Shown here one piece after another: positions 45,222 through 53,127 of a stretch of DNA of 64,000 bases (position 1 is the stretch's first letter; each line of letters begins with the position of its first letter). Source of the stretch: Roseiarcus sp963764955 (lineage in GTDB: Bacteria; Pseudomonadota; Alphaproteobacteria; Rhizobiales; Beijerinckiaceae); contig CAVXVE010000057.1 in assembly GCA_963764955.1 (NCBI GenBank), positions 4,869 through 68,868 of the forward strand, read 5' to 3'. A model generated the notes under the pieces. The model ran no database searches. It was not told the DNA's origin and saw only the letters and a list, made by a program, of their open reading frames with translations. Both the position numbers and the translations under genes were made by a program.

Positions 45222-45951
45222 ATGAACTGAAAGCTATTGGTCGCCGCAGGCCTTCTGGGGATTGCCGGAAGCGTCGGGATATATGCGCCCGCATCGGCGA
45301 CGTTGATCGACGTGGTCTACAAGGGCGCCATCAAAGATGGAATCGACGTCATCGGACTGTTCGGCCCCGCCGGAGCCGATCTGACCGGCGACGCCTTCGT
45401 CGCCACCTTCAACATGGACACGTCGAAGGGCATCCCTCTCTTTACAGCTACCGAGAACTACATCCACGGCGGGGTCGTCTACGGTACTGAGAGCCCAATG
45501 ATCAAGGCGACGCTCGAAATCAATGGCAAGAGCGCCACGGTTGACGGCAGCTATAACGGCTCTGTGCAGGCGTTTCTCGGCGAAAGCGGCGTCGCCAATC
45601 AACAATCACACTATGTTGCTGATGCGGTCGGGAATACATTGTTATTGTACGTGACCAACGCCAATTTCGCGCCGGTCGGAAACATTCCGTTCACCATCGA
45701 TGTCCCTTTGGACTTTGTTTTCTCCTCCTCGGAGACCGGCGGAATCTTCGGGACTTTTCATAGCGGAGACTTTGGCAACAGCGCTCGACTTCAGCCCGAC
45801 TGAGCTGATTTACCAGTACCCATCGACGGACGGCGGGGACGGCGCTGTCCCCGAGCCTTCCACGTGGGCAATGCTGCTCTTAGGCTTCGTGGGACTAGGC
45901 GCGTTTGGCTACCGCCGGGCGCGAAGTTTCGCGCCTGCCGAATTGGGTTAA
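45222..45951 (+). pseudogene. PEP-CTERM protein (in-frame stop at codon 3 and a frameshift)
   Basis: ATG 45222 has GGGGGA upstream but is followed by AAC and TGA (45228-45230). Reading on in frame gives KLLVAAGLLGIAGSVGIYAP, a normal signal peptide end, so the stop breaks the N-terminus unless TTG 45237 is used. The body (DAFVATFNMDTSKGIPLF; TLEINGKSATVDGSYNG) is beta-rich with no known domain. A frame change near 45778 separates it from the sorting signal VPEPSTWAMLLLGFVGLGAF and the YRRAR tail. The signal is a canonical PEP-CTERM. Two lesions of different kinds suggest real decay or poor sequence here. Confidence 0.72.
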
Positions 45952-46021
45952 TCTGATCGAACGGATCCCCTCGCATTTTTCGATAGTCGATTTTCATCCC
46001 GAATCTCTTGCAGCGCTGTTT

Positions 46022-46048
46022 CAGGGCGGCCTCGGCCGCCCTGCTTTT
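46022..46048 (+). terminator. Rho-independent terminator after the PEP-CTERM gene
   Basis: CAGGGCGGCC and its complement GGCCGCCCTG around a two-base gap (or nine pairs with a four-base loop), then CTTTTAT. It lies 71 bases past the stop. Confidence 0.7.
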
Positions 46049-46109
46049 ATTGCCGGCGAACTCCCGTTCGGACTTGCCCGCCCATGAGACGCCATCCTAA
46101 TCTTTTCGG

Positions 46110-46568
46110 GTGAAACCAGGCTGCCGGACCCTCTTCGAACTTTCCCCGCTCATCGCCGCGGCGCTGTTCGCCCTTCCCGCTGAGGCGCTCGAATGGCGAT
46201 GGAGCTATTCCGGCGAGGGGGTGACGGCGTCGGGCTCGCTCACCACCAAAGACGCGCCCGACAGCGAGGGCTTCTACGAGATCACCGGCGTCAGGGGCGA
46301 GATGAACGGCGTCGCGATCACCGGCCTGCAACCGGCGGGGACCTCGATTCCCGGCAATGACGGCTATCCGGTCGACGGCCTCATCAAGGAAGAGGCGCCG
46401 CATCTGTCGCTGCACGGCTTCGGCTACGCGCTCGCCGACGGAACTTACGCCAATCCCTTCTATGGCGCCCGTTTCGCGCCCCCTGGCGTCTATGCGTTCT
46501 TTTCCGACCCGAGGAACGGGCGCCACAGCGAGCCGCTGGTGACGTTCACCGCGACGGTCGCGAAATAG
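46110..46568 (+). CDS. Exported protein of unknown function
   Basis: 152 residues from GTG 46110. Signal peptide LFELSPLIAAALFALPAEA, then a beta-rich mature part: WRWSYSGEGVTASGSLTTKDAPDSEGFYEITGVRGEMNG in outline. This resembles short exported proteins often carrying a PEP-CTERM tail, but this one ends at VTFTATVAK without a sorting signal. No ATG start is available because the upstream ATG runs into a stop. I do not recognise a function. Confidence 0.6.
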   Translation: MKPGCRTLFELSPLIAAALFALPAEALEWRWSYSGEGVTASGSLTTKDAPDSEGFYEITGVRGEMNGVAITGLQPAGTSIPGNDGYPVDGLIKEEAPHLSLHGFGYALADGTYANPFYGARFAPPGVYAFFSDPRNGRHSEPLVTFTATVAK

Positions 46569-46601
46569 TTCGCGACGCCGAAAGTTTTGGGTATTTCACC
46601 T

Positions 46602-46760
46602 CCCTCGTCCCGAGGAGCGCCGTAGGCGCGTTTCGAAGGGCGCTCCAAGCGCACGAACGGGCGCCCGCTTCGGGAGCATGCTTCGAGACGCGAGGCCATC
46701 GGGCGTTCGGAAGAACGCCCGTCTCTCGCCGGGCTACGGCCTCGCTCCTCAGCATGAGGC
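46602..46760. repeat. Pair of palindromic intergenic repeat elements
   Basis: Two facing units. Left (about 46602-46645): CTCGTCCCGAGGAGCGCC, GTA, GGCGCG, TTTCGAAGGG. Right (about 46673-46760): GCATGCTTCGAGACGCG leading through the perfect hairpin GGGCGTTC-GGAA-GAACGCCC (46701-46720) to GCTCCTCAGCATGAGG. The ends read like the CCTCATnnTGAGGAGC...GCGTCTCGAAG palindromes scattered through Bradyrhizobium and related genomes. That comparison is from memory. They lie after a gene end, where such elements often stabilise or stop transcripts. Confidence 0.6.
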
Positions 46761-46973
46761 AGGGGCTTTGTCCTGATCGCTGGCGATGACAATTGATTGC
46801 TGAAATACGGAAATTGAGCTACACTTGAGCCATGAACAATTCCGCTCTTCCAAAGTTCGAAAGCGCCGGTCCGCGGGGCCCGGCCGCACCCCGCTCGGGC
46901 CAAAGGGCCCATGAAAAAAAATTATCTCGAAAATCCCGCGTAACCCATTGAGAAGGCTCATTTCGGACGAGAG

Positions 46974-47000
46974 AATCCAAGGAAATCCAAGGAAATCCAA
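46974..47000. repeat. Short tandem repeat in a 500-base gene-free stretch
   Basis: Three near-identical units of about ten bases (AAGGAAATCC type) within the intergenic stretch 46761-47277. Two overlapping minus-strand open frames (46749-47195, 46819-47109) cover it, with low-confidence products rich in Trp, Phe and Pro. I treat them as non-coding. The region may carry the argC promoter near its right end. Confidence 0.42.
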
Positions 47001-47277
47001 TAGGCCCGGACGGGGGCTTTGACGCCGAAACAGCCAGCCGCCAAGAAAAACCAAACCGGACGCAAAAGGACACGGGCGGCGGCTCGACCGAAAGCGTGGG
47101 GGAGGCCAAAGCGCCTCAAGCCGGCGCGCTCGTTCCCGCCTTGACCATGACGGCGATTTGAACGAAAGAGCGCTCATGATCATCCGCTCGCTCACCCGAT
47201 TCCGACGACGCTGAAACGCGAGCTCGCGCCAGGCGCGGCTTATCTTTCAGCTTTCGGACTTGAGCAGAGGCGATCCC

Positions 47278-48192
47278 ATGTCAGCGACAATCTTCATCGA
47301 CGGCGAAGCGGGCACCACGGGCCTGCAAATCAGGGACAAGCTTAAGGGCGTCTCCGGCCTTGAGCTTGCGAGCCTGGCGCCCGAGGCGCGCAAGGATTCC
47401 GCCGCCAAGCGGAAACTCTACGGAGAGGTCGATGTCGTCATCCTCTGCCTGCCGGACGAGGCGGCCAAGGAGGCGGCGCGGCTCATCGACGAGATGGGCG
47501 CCGACGCGCCGCGTGTGATCGACGCCTCATCCGCCCATCGGGTCGCGCCCGGCTGGATTTACGGCTTTCCCGAGCTTGTGGCGGGGCAGGGGGAAAAGAT
47601 CGCCTCTGCAAGCAAAGTCAGCAATCCCGGCTGTCACGCAACCGGCGCGATCGCGCTTCTGCGCCCGCTCGTCGAGGCGCGCGTCCTGCCGAAGGACGCT
47701 TCCGTTTCGATCGGCTCGGTCAGCGGCTATTCGGGCGGCGGGAAATCGATGATCGAGGCCTATGAGACGGGCAACGCGCCCGCCTTCGAGCTTTACGGGC
47801 TCAAGCTCGAGCACAAGCACATGCCGGAAATCGAGCTTTATTCAGGCTTGACGGCGCGGCCGATCTTCCTGCCCTCGGTCGGCGACTTCCGCCAGGGGAT
47901 GCTGGTCAGCGTTCCGTTGCATCTCGACGCGCTGCCCGCGAGGCCCAAGGGCGTTGACCTTCGCGCCGTGTTCGCCGAGCACTACCGGGGCCAGACATAT
48001 TTCCATGTCATGGAGAGCGAAGACGTCGCGCGCATCGAGCCGGAATCGCTGAACGGGACCAACGACATCGAGATCCATGTGTTCATGAACGAGGCGCGCC
48101 GCCAGGCGCTGCTCGTCGCCAAATTCGACAATCTCGGCAAGGGCGCGTCCGGCGCGGCGGTGCAGAACCTGATGCTGATGCTGGGACGCTGA
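47278..48192 (+). CDS. argC: N-acetyl-gamma-glutamyl-phosphate reductase (type 2)
   Basis: 304 residues. Third step of arginine synthesis: reduces N-acetylglutamyl phosphate with NADPH. The nucleotide loop is IFIDGEAGTTGLQI. Catalytic Cys119 is in KVSNPGCHATGAI, and the His of GLKLEHKHMPE is the acid-base partner. The length is that of the short, type 2 form common in alphaproteobacteria. ATG 47278 with GAGG upstream is chosen over the frame at 47260. The order rplM-rpsI-argC is conserved in the group, although here a LuxR gene, PEP-CTERM genes and repeats intervene. Confidence 0.95.
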   Translation: MSATIFIDGEAGTTGLQIRDKLKGVSGLELASLAPEARKDSAAKRKLYGEVDVVILCLPDEAAKEAARLIDEMGADAPRVIDASSAHRVAPGWIYGFPELVAGQGEKIASASKVSNPGCHATGAIALLRPLVEARVLPKDASVSIGSVSGYSGGGKSMIEAYETGNAPAFELYGLKLEHKHMPEIELYSGLTARPIFLPSVGDFRQGMLVSVPLHLDALPARPKGVDLRAVFAEHYRGQTYFHVMESEDVARIEPESLNGTNDIEIHVFMNEARRQALLVAKFDNLGKGASGAAVQNLMLMLGR

Positions 48193-48205
48193 GGCGCGCG
48201 CGCCG

Positions 48206-48526
48206 TCAAGGCCCGGGCGGGCGCGTCCTCAGCGCCAATCGCACGAGAAAGCGGACGATCGTCTCCACGATCAGGCCCGTGAGATAGGCGAGCGCCGAGC
48301 CAAACAGGCCGGCGGCGATCACCCGTCCCGTCATGTCGCCGCCGAAGGCGTAAGTCCCGCCGTTCAGCGCCCGCATGAGGAGCGTGAAGGGCAGAGCGGC
48401 GAGCGACAACGGAAGGTCGGCGAACCACGTCCCGGCTCGCCGCGCGTAGTCGACATAAAGGGCGATGAACGCCAGCGCATAGACGGCGGCGAAAGCCGCC
48501 CCCGTCCACGACTTGAGGCGCTTCAT
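48206..48526 (-). CDS. Small integral membrane protein
   Basis: 106 residues with three hydrophobic helices (about 8-26, 40-53 and 67-92). Recognisable only by its pattern AALPFTLLMRALNGG and AAGLFGSALAYLTGLIVETIV. Family unknown. The start at 48526 lies nine bases beyond the stop of the downstream-facing hydrolase gene on the same strand, so they likely share an mRNA. Confidence 0.62.
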   Translation of the reverse strand: MKRLKSWTGAAFAAVYALAFIALYVDYARRAGTWFADLPLSLAALPFTLLMRALNGGTYAFGGDMTGRVIAAGLFGSALAYLTGLIVETIVRFLVRLALRTRPPGP

Positions 48527-48535
48527 TCAGCAGGC

Positions 48536-49387
48536 TCAGCCCGCCTTCCAGGCCATCACGTGCTGCGTCTGCTGCCCGAGCCCGTCGATCCCGAGCGTCA
48601 TGGTGTCGCCGGCTTTGAGGAACCGCGGCGGCTTCATGCCGGCGCCAACGCCGGGAGGCGTTCCGGTGGTGATGACGTCGCCGGGCTCGAGAACCATGAA
48701 CTGCGAGATGTAGGACACGAGCGTCCTCACCCCGAACACCATGGTCGCGGTCGAGCCGGTCTGCATCCGCTCCCCGTTCACGTCGAGCCACATGCCAAGC
48801 CCCTGCACATCCTCGATCTCGTCGGGCGTGACCAGCCAGGGTCCGAGGGGTCCGAAAGTGGGCGCGCTTTTGCCCTTCACCCACTGGCCGGTGCGATCGT
48901 GCTGGAACTCGCGCTCCGACACGTCGTTGCAGATGCAATAGCCCGCGACATGGGTGAGCGCCTGCGCTTCGCTGACGTAGCTTGCGCGCGTGCCGATCAC
49001 GACCGCGAGTTCGACCTCCCAGTCGGTTTTTTTCGAGTTCTTCGGGATGACGACGTCGTCGTCCGGCCCGACGATGCAGGAGGGAGCCTTGTTGAACAGG
49101 AGGGGCTCCTTGGGGACCGGCATGCCGGACTCGGCCGCGTGGTCGGAATAGTTGAGGCCGATGGCGATGAAATTGCCGACCTCGCTGAGGCAAGGGCCGA
49201 GCCTGGGCGTTCCCCGCACCGCAGGCAGGGACTCCGGCTTGATTTTAGCGAGCCGCGCAAGAGCGCGCGGAGCGAGCACGTCGGCGTCGATATCCGCCAC
49301 CACGTCGCTCAGATCGCGCAATTTTCCGTTCTTATCGACCAGCGCCGGCTTCTCCTTGCCCGCCCTGCCATATCGTGCCAGTTTCAT
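48536..49387 (-). CDS. Fumarylacetoacetate hydrolase-family protein
   Basis: 283 residues. FAH_1 fold: IGLNYSDHAAESG, EPLLFNKAPSCIVGPDDDVV (metal-binding Glu follows in DWEVELAVVIG), CICNDVSEREFQ, and the C-terminal ISQFMVLEPGDVITTGTPPGVG. Members include ureidoglycolate lyase, acylpyruvases and 2-oxopent-4-enoate hydratase-type enzymes of aromatic degradation. The ITTGTPPGVG tail is shared by all, so the exact substrate is undecided. The N-terminus MKLARYGRAGKEKPALVD (start at 49387) is typical. A longer Arg-rich frame upstream is rejected. Confidence 0.88.
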   Translation of the reverse strand: MKLARYGRAGKEKPALVDKNGKLRDLSDVVADIDADVLAPRALARLAKIKPESLPAVRGTPRLGPCLSEVGNFIAIGLNYSDHAAESGMPVPKEPLLFNKAPSCIVGPDDDVVIPKNSKKTDWEVELAVVIGTRASYVSEAQALTHVAGYCICNDVSEREFQHDRTGQWVKGKSAPTFGPLGPWLVTPDEIEDVQGLGMWLDVNGERMQTGSTATMVFGVRTLVSYISQFMVLEPGDVITTGTPPGVGAGMKPPRFLKAGDTMTLGIDGLGQQTQHVMAWKAG

Positions 49388-49904
49388 AAGCCCTCCCAAT
49401 CGAAGCCGCCCATGGGCCCGGAACCGCCATCCCGCCCGGCCGCGCGGCGACCAATGCAGGCGTACCAAACGCCGGCGGCGTCGGCCCGTCAATGCTCACG
49501 GGCCCGCCATGCGGGAATCCTCTCGATTTCCGCGCGTCCCGGTCATCTCGCTCGCGGCATGGATCAGGAACGGCGGACGCTGGAGCAGGCGATTTAGCGC
49601 CATCCCGATCCGAGGCGCACGCGGCCGTCAGGCCGAAGCCATAGGAAATTGATGAAAAGCCAGTGGATTTTGCGCTAAGGAGGAACTATGTTGTGACTGT
49701 TAGGTTGTGGAGATTCGCGGCTCCGGTGGCGACGGGCGCAATCGCGGTGGAGGATCGAAAAAATTCTCGATAAGACCTGAGCCCGGTCCAATTTCAGACT
49801 TGATCATGGTTTCATGAAAGTGTCATGTGCCGCGGCTGCGTGAATCCAGACCATAAACAGCCGACCGATATATGTTAAACATCGAAACGTGAAAAGAACG
49901 TCAT
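49388..49904. other. Intergenic region between divergent genes
   Basis: 517 bases. The left 250 are GC-rich without features. From about 49670 the sequence becomes A/T-richer and should hold the promoter of the NYN gene. A TTGAT-type box is seen near 49800 but no clear pair. No RNA or terminator recognised. Confidence 0.45.
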
Positions 49905-50513
49905 ATGTCATCTTTGGAACGTATCGCCCTGTTTATTGACGGGGCAAATCTCTATGCCAGTGCAAAAGCTCTCGGATTCGACATCGACTATAAGCGTCTC
50001 TTACGGGAATTTCAGGCCAAAGGCCGTCTGATTCGAGCCTTCTACTACACGGCTCTCGTCGACGATCAGGAATATTCGTCCGTCCGGCCTCTGGTCGACT
50101 GGCTCGACTATAACGGTTATTCGGTCGTGACGAAGCCAACGAAGGAGTTCGTCGACTCGACGGGACGGCGCAAAGTCAAAGGCAACATGGATATCGAGCT
50201 TGCGGTCAACGCCATGGATATGGCGCCGCATCTCGATCTGATGGTCCTGTTCTCCGGCGACGGCGACTTCCGGTCGCTGGTCGAAGCGATCCAGCGCAAG
50301 GGCGTCCGGGTGGCGGTCGTGTCGACGATTTCGACCCAGCCGCCGATGGTGGCGGACGAGCTGCGCCGTCAGGCGGACGAATTCATCGATCTCGCCCATT
50401 TGATCCAGCGGATCGGACGCGATCCGGGTGATCGCCCGCAGCGCCCAGCCGACCATCGCCGAGGCCAGTCCTATGCGCCGGTCCAGCAGCCGGCTGAGGA
50501 ATTGCGCGAGTAG
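49905..50513 (+). CDS. NYN-domain nuclease (LabA/DUF88 family)
   Basis: 202 residues. A PIN-like NYN fold: IALFIDGANLYASAKALGFDIDY carries the first acidic residue, DIELAVNAMDMAPHLDLMVLFSGDGDF the Asp cluster (GDGDF), with RVAVVSTIS as the next strand. These enzymes cut RNA with a metal ion. A disordered Pro/Gln tail of about 30 residues follows. The frame is intact. The uracil-DNA glycosylase gene starts 14 bases later, which suggests one mRNA. Confidence 0.87.
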   Translation: MSSLERIALFIDGANLYASAKALGFDIDYKRLLREFQAKGRLIRAFYYTALVDDQEYSSVRPLVDWLDYNGYSVVTKPTKEFVDSTGRRKVKGNMDIELAVNAMDMAPHLDLMVLFSGDGDFRSLVEAIQRKGVRVAVVSTISTQPPMVADELRRQADEFIDLAHLIQRIGRDPGDRPQRPADHRRGQSYAPVQQPAEELRE

Positions 50514-50527
50514 ACGTCGACCGCTAC

Positions 50528-51197
50528 GTGGCGTTCGACGTCGGGCCGGCGCACGATTGCCTCGATTGCCCGCGCCTCGCGTCGTTCCGGACGACGAACC
50601 GGGCGGCCTATCCGGAATGGTGGAACGCGCCCGTGCCCTCGTTCGGCCAAGCGGACGCGCGGGTGCTGATCGTGGGCCTTGCGCCGGGATTGCGCGGGGC
50701 CAACCGGACGGGACGTCCCTTCACCGGCGACTACGCAGGCGAGCTTCTCTACGCGACGCTGATCGCCTTCGGCTTCGCGTCGGGCGCCTATGATCGCCGC
50801 CCGGACGACGGGCTGACCCTCATCGACTGCGCGATCGTCAACGCCGTGCGCTGCGTTCCGCCGCAGAACAAGCCGACGCCCGCAAGAAATCGCGACCTGC
50901 CGCCGCTATCTCACGCCCGCGATCTCGGCGCTGCCGCGACTCAAGGTCATGCTCGCGCTTGGCCGGATCGCGCATGAGAGCGCGGTGCGCGCGCTCAAGC
51001 TGCCCCTCTCGAAGTTTCCCTTCGCCCATGGCGCGCGCCATCCGGTCACGCCCGCCGTCAGCCTCTTCGACAGCTATCATTGCTCGCGCTACAACACCAA
51101 CACCGGCGTGCTGACGGAAGCGATGTTCGCTGAGGTCTTCGCCTCGGTGCGCGCCGCGCTCGACGCCATGGACGCGGCCGCGCCGGCGGCTGGATAG
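50528..51197 (+). pseudogene. Family 5 uracil-DNA glycosylase (UDGb) with one frameshift
   Basis: About 222 residues when joined. The family motif GLAPGLRGANRTGRPFTGDYAG is shortened here to GLAPGLRGANRTGRPFTGD. Fe-S cysteines lie in CLDCPRL and later in RCVPPQ and TCRRYL. The second active-site motif is SYHCSRYNTNTGVLT. The frame changes near 50887 (one extra A before EIATC). It removes uracil, hypoxanthine or ethenocytosine from DNA. The second motif has Cys after His where many UDGb proteins have Pro. The start GTG 50528 is uncertain. Confidence 0.82.
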
Positions 51198-51246
51198 GGA
51201 TCGAGCGCGCCTCATGGGGCGCGAGGCGCGGGAAATGGGGGACGAA

Positions 51247-52254
51247 ATGAGCGCACGGAGTTTCGGCGGGATCGGCGGATCGCCGGTCTTTGAGGTCACG
51301 ATCGCCTCGAGCGCGGGGGCGAGCGCGAAGATTCTCACCTATGGCGCGGTGGTGCGCGACCTCGTCGTGCCGGCCTCCAACGGGCTGCAGCGGGTCGTGC
51401 TCGGCCTCAACACGATCGAGGACTATCTTGCTTACTCGCCGTCTTTCGGCGCCGTGCCGGGCCGGTTCGCCAACCGGATCGCCAATGGCCGGTTCACTCT
51501 CGACGGGGTCGCCTATCAGCTCGACCGCAAGCCCGGCCAGAAGCACACGCTGCACGGCGGCCCGAACGGATTCGGCCACCGGATCTGGAAGCTCGGCGCC
51601 TATGACGCGTCGTCGGTCGAGTTGATCCTCGAATCGCCGGACGGCGACGCCGGCTTTCCGGGCGCGCTCACCGCGACTTGCGTCTATCGCCTCATCGAGC
51701 CCGCGACGCTCCGGGTCGAGCTCTCGGCGGTGTCGGATCTTCCGACGATCATCAATCTGACCCAGCACTCCTATTTCAACCTCGACGGCTCGCCCGACAT
51801 TCTCGACCACGAGCTGACGCTGTTCGCCGATTTTTACACCCCCACCGACGACGAGCTTATTCCGACCGGCGAAATCCGCGCCGTCGCCGGCACGCCTTAC
51901 GACTTCCGCGCCCCCCGCACGGTCCGCAATGCGACGCTGACCCCTTACGACACCAATTTCGTCGCCGCGCTCGAGCCGGACGAAGAGGGTTTTGCGCAAA
52001 TCGCGTCGCTCCGCTCGCCGAAGAACGGCCTCACGATGAGCTTGTTCTCGACCGAGCCGGGCGTTCAGTTCTATAGCGCCGCGCCCCTCAACTGCCCCGC
52101 GCCGGGCCTCGACGGCCAGCATTACGGCGCGCACGCGGGCCTCGCGCTTGAGCCGCAGGCTTTCCCCGATTCGCCCAACCGGCGTCATTTCACCGATTGC
52201 GTGCTGCGGCCTGACGACGAGTACCAGCACGTGAGCGAATTTCGCTTTGCGTAG
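51247..52254 (+). CDS. galM: Aldose 1-epimerase
   Basis: 335 residues. Interconverts alpha and beta anomers of sugars. Motifs: GRFANRIANGRFTLDG, HTLHGGPNGFGHRIW (substrate His), LTQHSYFNLDG (catalytic His) and LALEPQAFPDSPN (catalytic Glu). The galactose mutarotase fold length is normal. ATG 51247 has GGGGGA upstream; an in-frame ATG at 51214 is also possible. No sugar-pathway genes are nearby. Confidence 0.92.
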   Translation: MSARSFGGIGGSPVFEVTIASSAGASAKILTYGAVVRDLVVPASNGLQRVVLGLNTIEDYLAYSPSFGAVPGRFANRIANGRFTLDGVAYQLDRKPGQKHTLHGGPNGFGHRIWKLGAYDASSVELILESPDGDAGFPGALTATCVYRLIEPATLRVELSAVSDLPTIINLTQHSYFNLDGSPDILDHELTLFADFYTPTDDELIPTGEIRAVAGTPYDFRAPRTVRNATLTPYDTNFVAALEPDEEGFAQIASLRSPKNGLTMSLFSTEPGVQFYSAAPLNCPAPGLDGQHYGAHAGLALEPQAFPDSPNRRHFTDCVLRPDDEYQHVSEFRFA

Positions 52255-52307
52255 CAGGGCGTTCAGAGGAGATTCTCTAACCGGAGACGAACGCGCAGGA
52301 CCGATTG

Positions 52308-52332
52308 AGACGAGGCGTTAGGATCCTCGTCT
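52308..52332. other. Hairpin sequence after galM
   Basis: AGACGAGG, nine bases, CCTCGTCT. No T-run follows. A near-copy of TCTAACCG(G/C)AGAC occurs at 52276 and 52330. It may be a weak terminator or a leftover repeat. Confidence 0.3.
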
Positions 52333-52495
52333 AACCGCAGACCTTCAGAGGGTTATGGCTCCCGGTCTGAACTAGAATCGCCGGCGGGCCACGCGTCGCT
52401 TCATGTCCGGATCGCCGCGCCTGCGTTCATCTCCTTTTGATGCCGAGTCATCAATTCCCATCATCTGCGCGCGGACGTGCACGAGCGCCGCTCGT

Positions 52496-52532
52496 TTGAC
52501 AAGTTCACCAATTATGGGCATATGCCCGTAAT
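52496..52532 (+). promoter_or_regulatory. MarR-type operator overlapping a promoter
   Basis: A 22-base near-perfect palindrome ATTATGGGCATATGCCCGTAAT (52511-52532; one mismatched pair), directly after a perfect TTGACA (52496-52501). The palindrome covers the expected -10 position (52519-52524, CATATG). It lies 119 bases before the MarR-type gene start. MarR proteins bind such palindromes, so autoregulation is likely. Confidence 0.62.
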
Positions 52533-52650
52533 CATCGGCTCGTGATCGGGCGCGCGCGTCCCTCGGGGCCGCATGATCGCTGTCGAGCCGATCGCGCTTC
52601 GCGAGCCGCGAGCGCGGCGACCGGCCGCGAAACACAATGAGGAACAAGCC

Positions 52651-53127
52651 ATGTCGCAGCCGCCGATGCCCGGCGGGCGCACGCCCGAATGTTTCGCCAC
52701 CGCGGCGCGCAAAGCCTCGCGGCGGCTCACGCAATTCTACGACGAAGCACTCGAGCCCTCGGGTCTGCGATCGACCCAATACGCGATCCTGGCCGAGCTC
52801 ACCCGCTCGGAAGAGCCTCCGACGCTCGCCGAACTGGCGAGCGCGCTCGTCTCCGACCGCTCGGCGGTCGGCCACAACTTAAGGCCGCTCGCGCGGGACG
52901 GCTATGTCGCGCTCGAGCCGGGGGCGGAGGACCGGCGCGAACGGCGGATCGTCCTGACCCCGCGAGGCGAGGCGAAGCAACGCGCAGCGAAGGCGATGTG
53001 GCAGGCGGCTCAGGACCAGTTTCTCGCGATCCATGGCCGGGAGCGCAGCGAAAGCCTGCGCGCGGCGCTTCTGGACATCGCCTATGACGCGCGGCTCGGC
53101 CGGACCGACTGGAGCCTCGCGCCATGA
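52651..53127 (+). CDS. MarR-family transcriptional regulator
   Basis: 158 residues. Winged helix: SGLRSTQYAILAELTRSEEPPTLAELASAL, then DRSAVGHNLRPLARDGYVALEPGAEDRRERRIVLT, the wing, in outline. The dimer helices frame it. Start ATG 52651 follows GAGGAA by eight bases. Four bases overlap with the MFS efflux gene. It likely represses the efflux operon and itself through the palindrome upstream, with the exported compound as inducer. Confidence 0.9.
   Translation: MSQPPMPGGRTPECFATAARKASRRLTQFYDEALEPSGLRSTQYAILAELTRSEEPPTLAELASALVSDRSAVGHNLRPLARDGYVALEPGAEDRRERRIVLTPRGEAKQRAAKAMWQAAQDQFLAIHGRERSESLRAALLDIAYDARLGRTDWSLAP

Noticed and set aside
1600..51197. Programmed frameshifting as an explanation for the broken genes
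   Set aside because: The shift sites have no common slippery sequence and occur in many unrelated families, in both directions. Error or decay is simpler.
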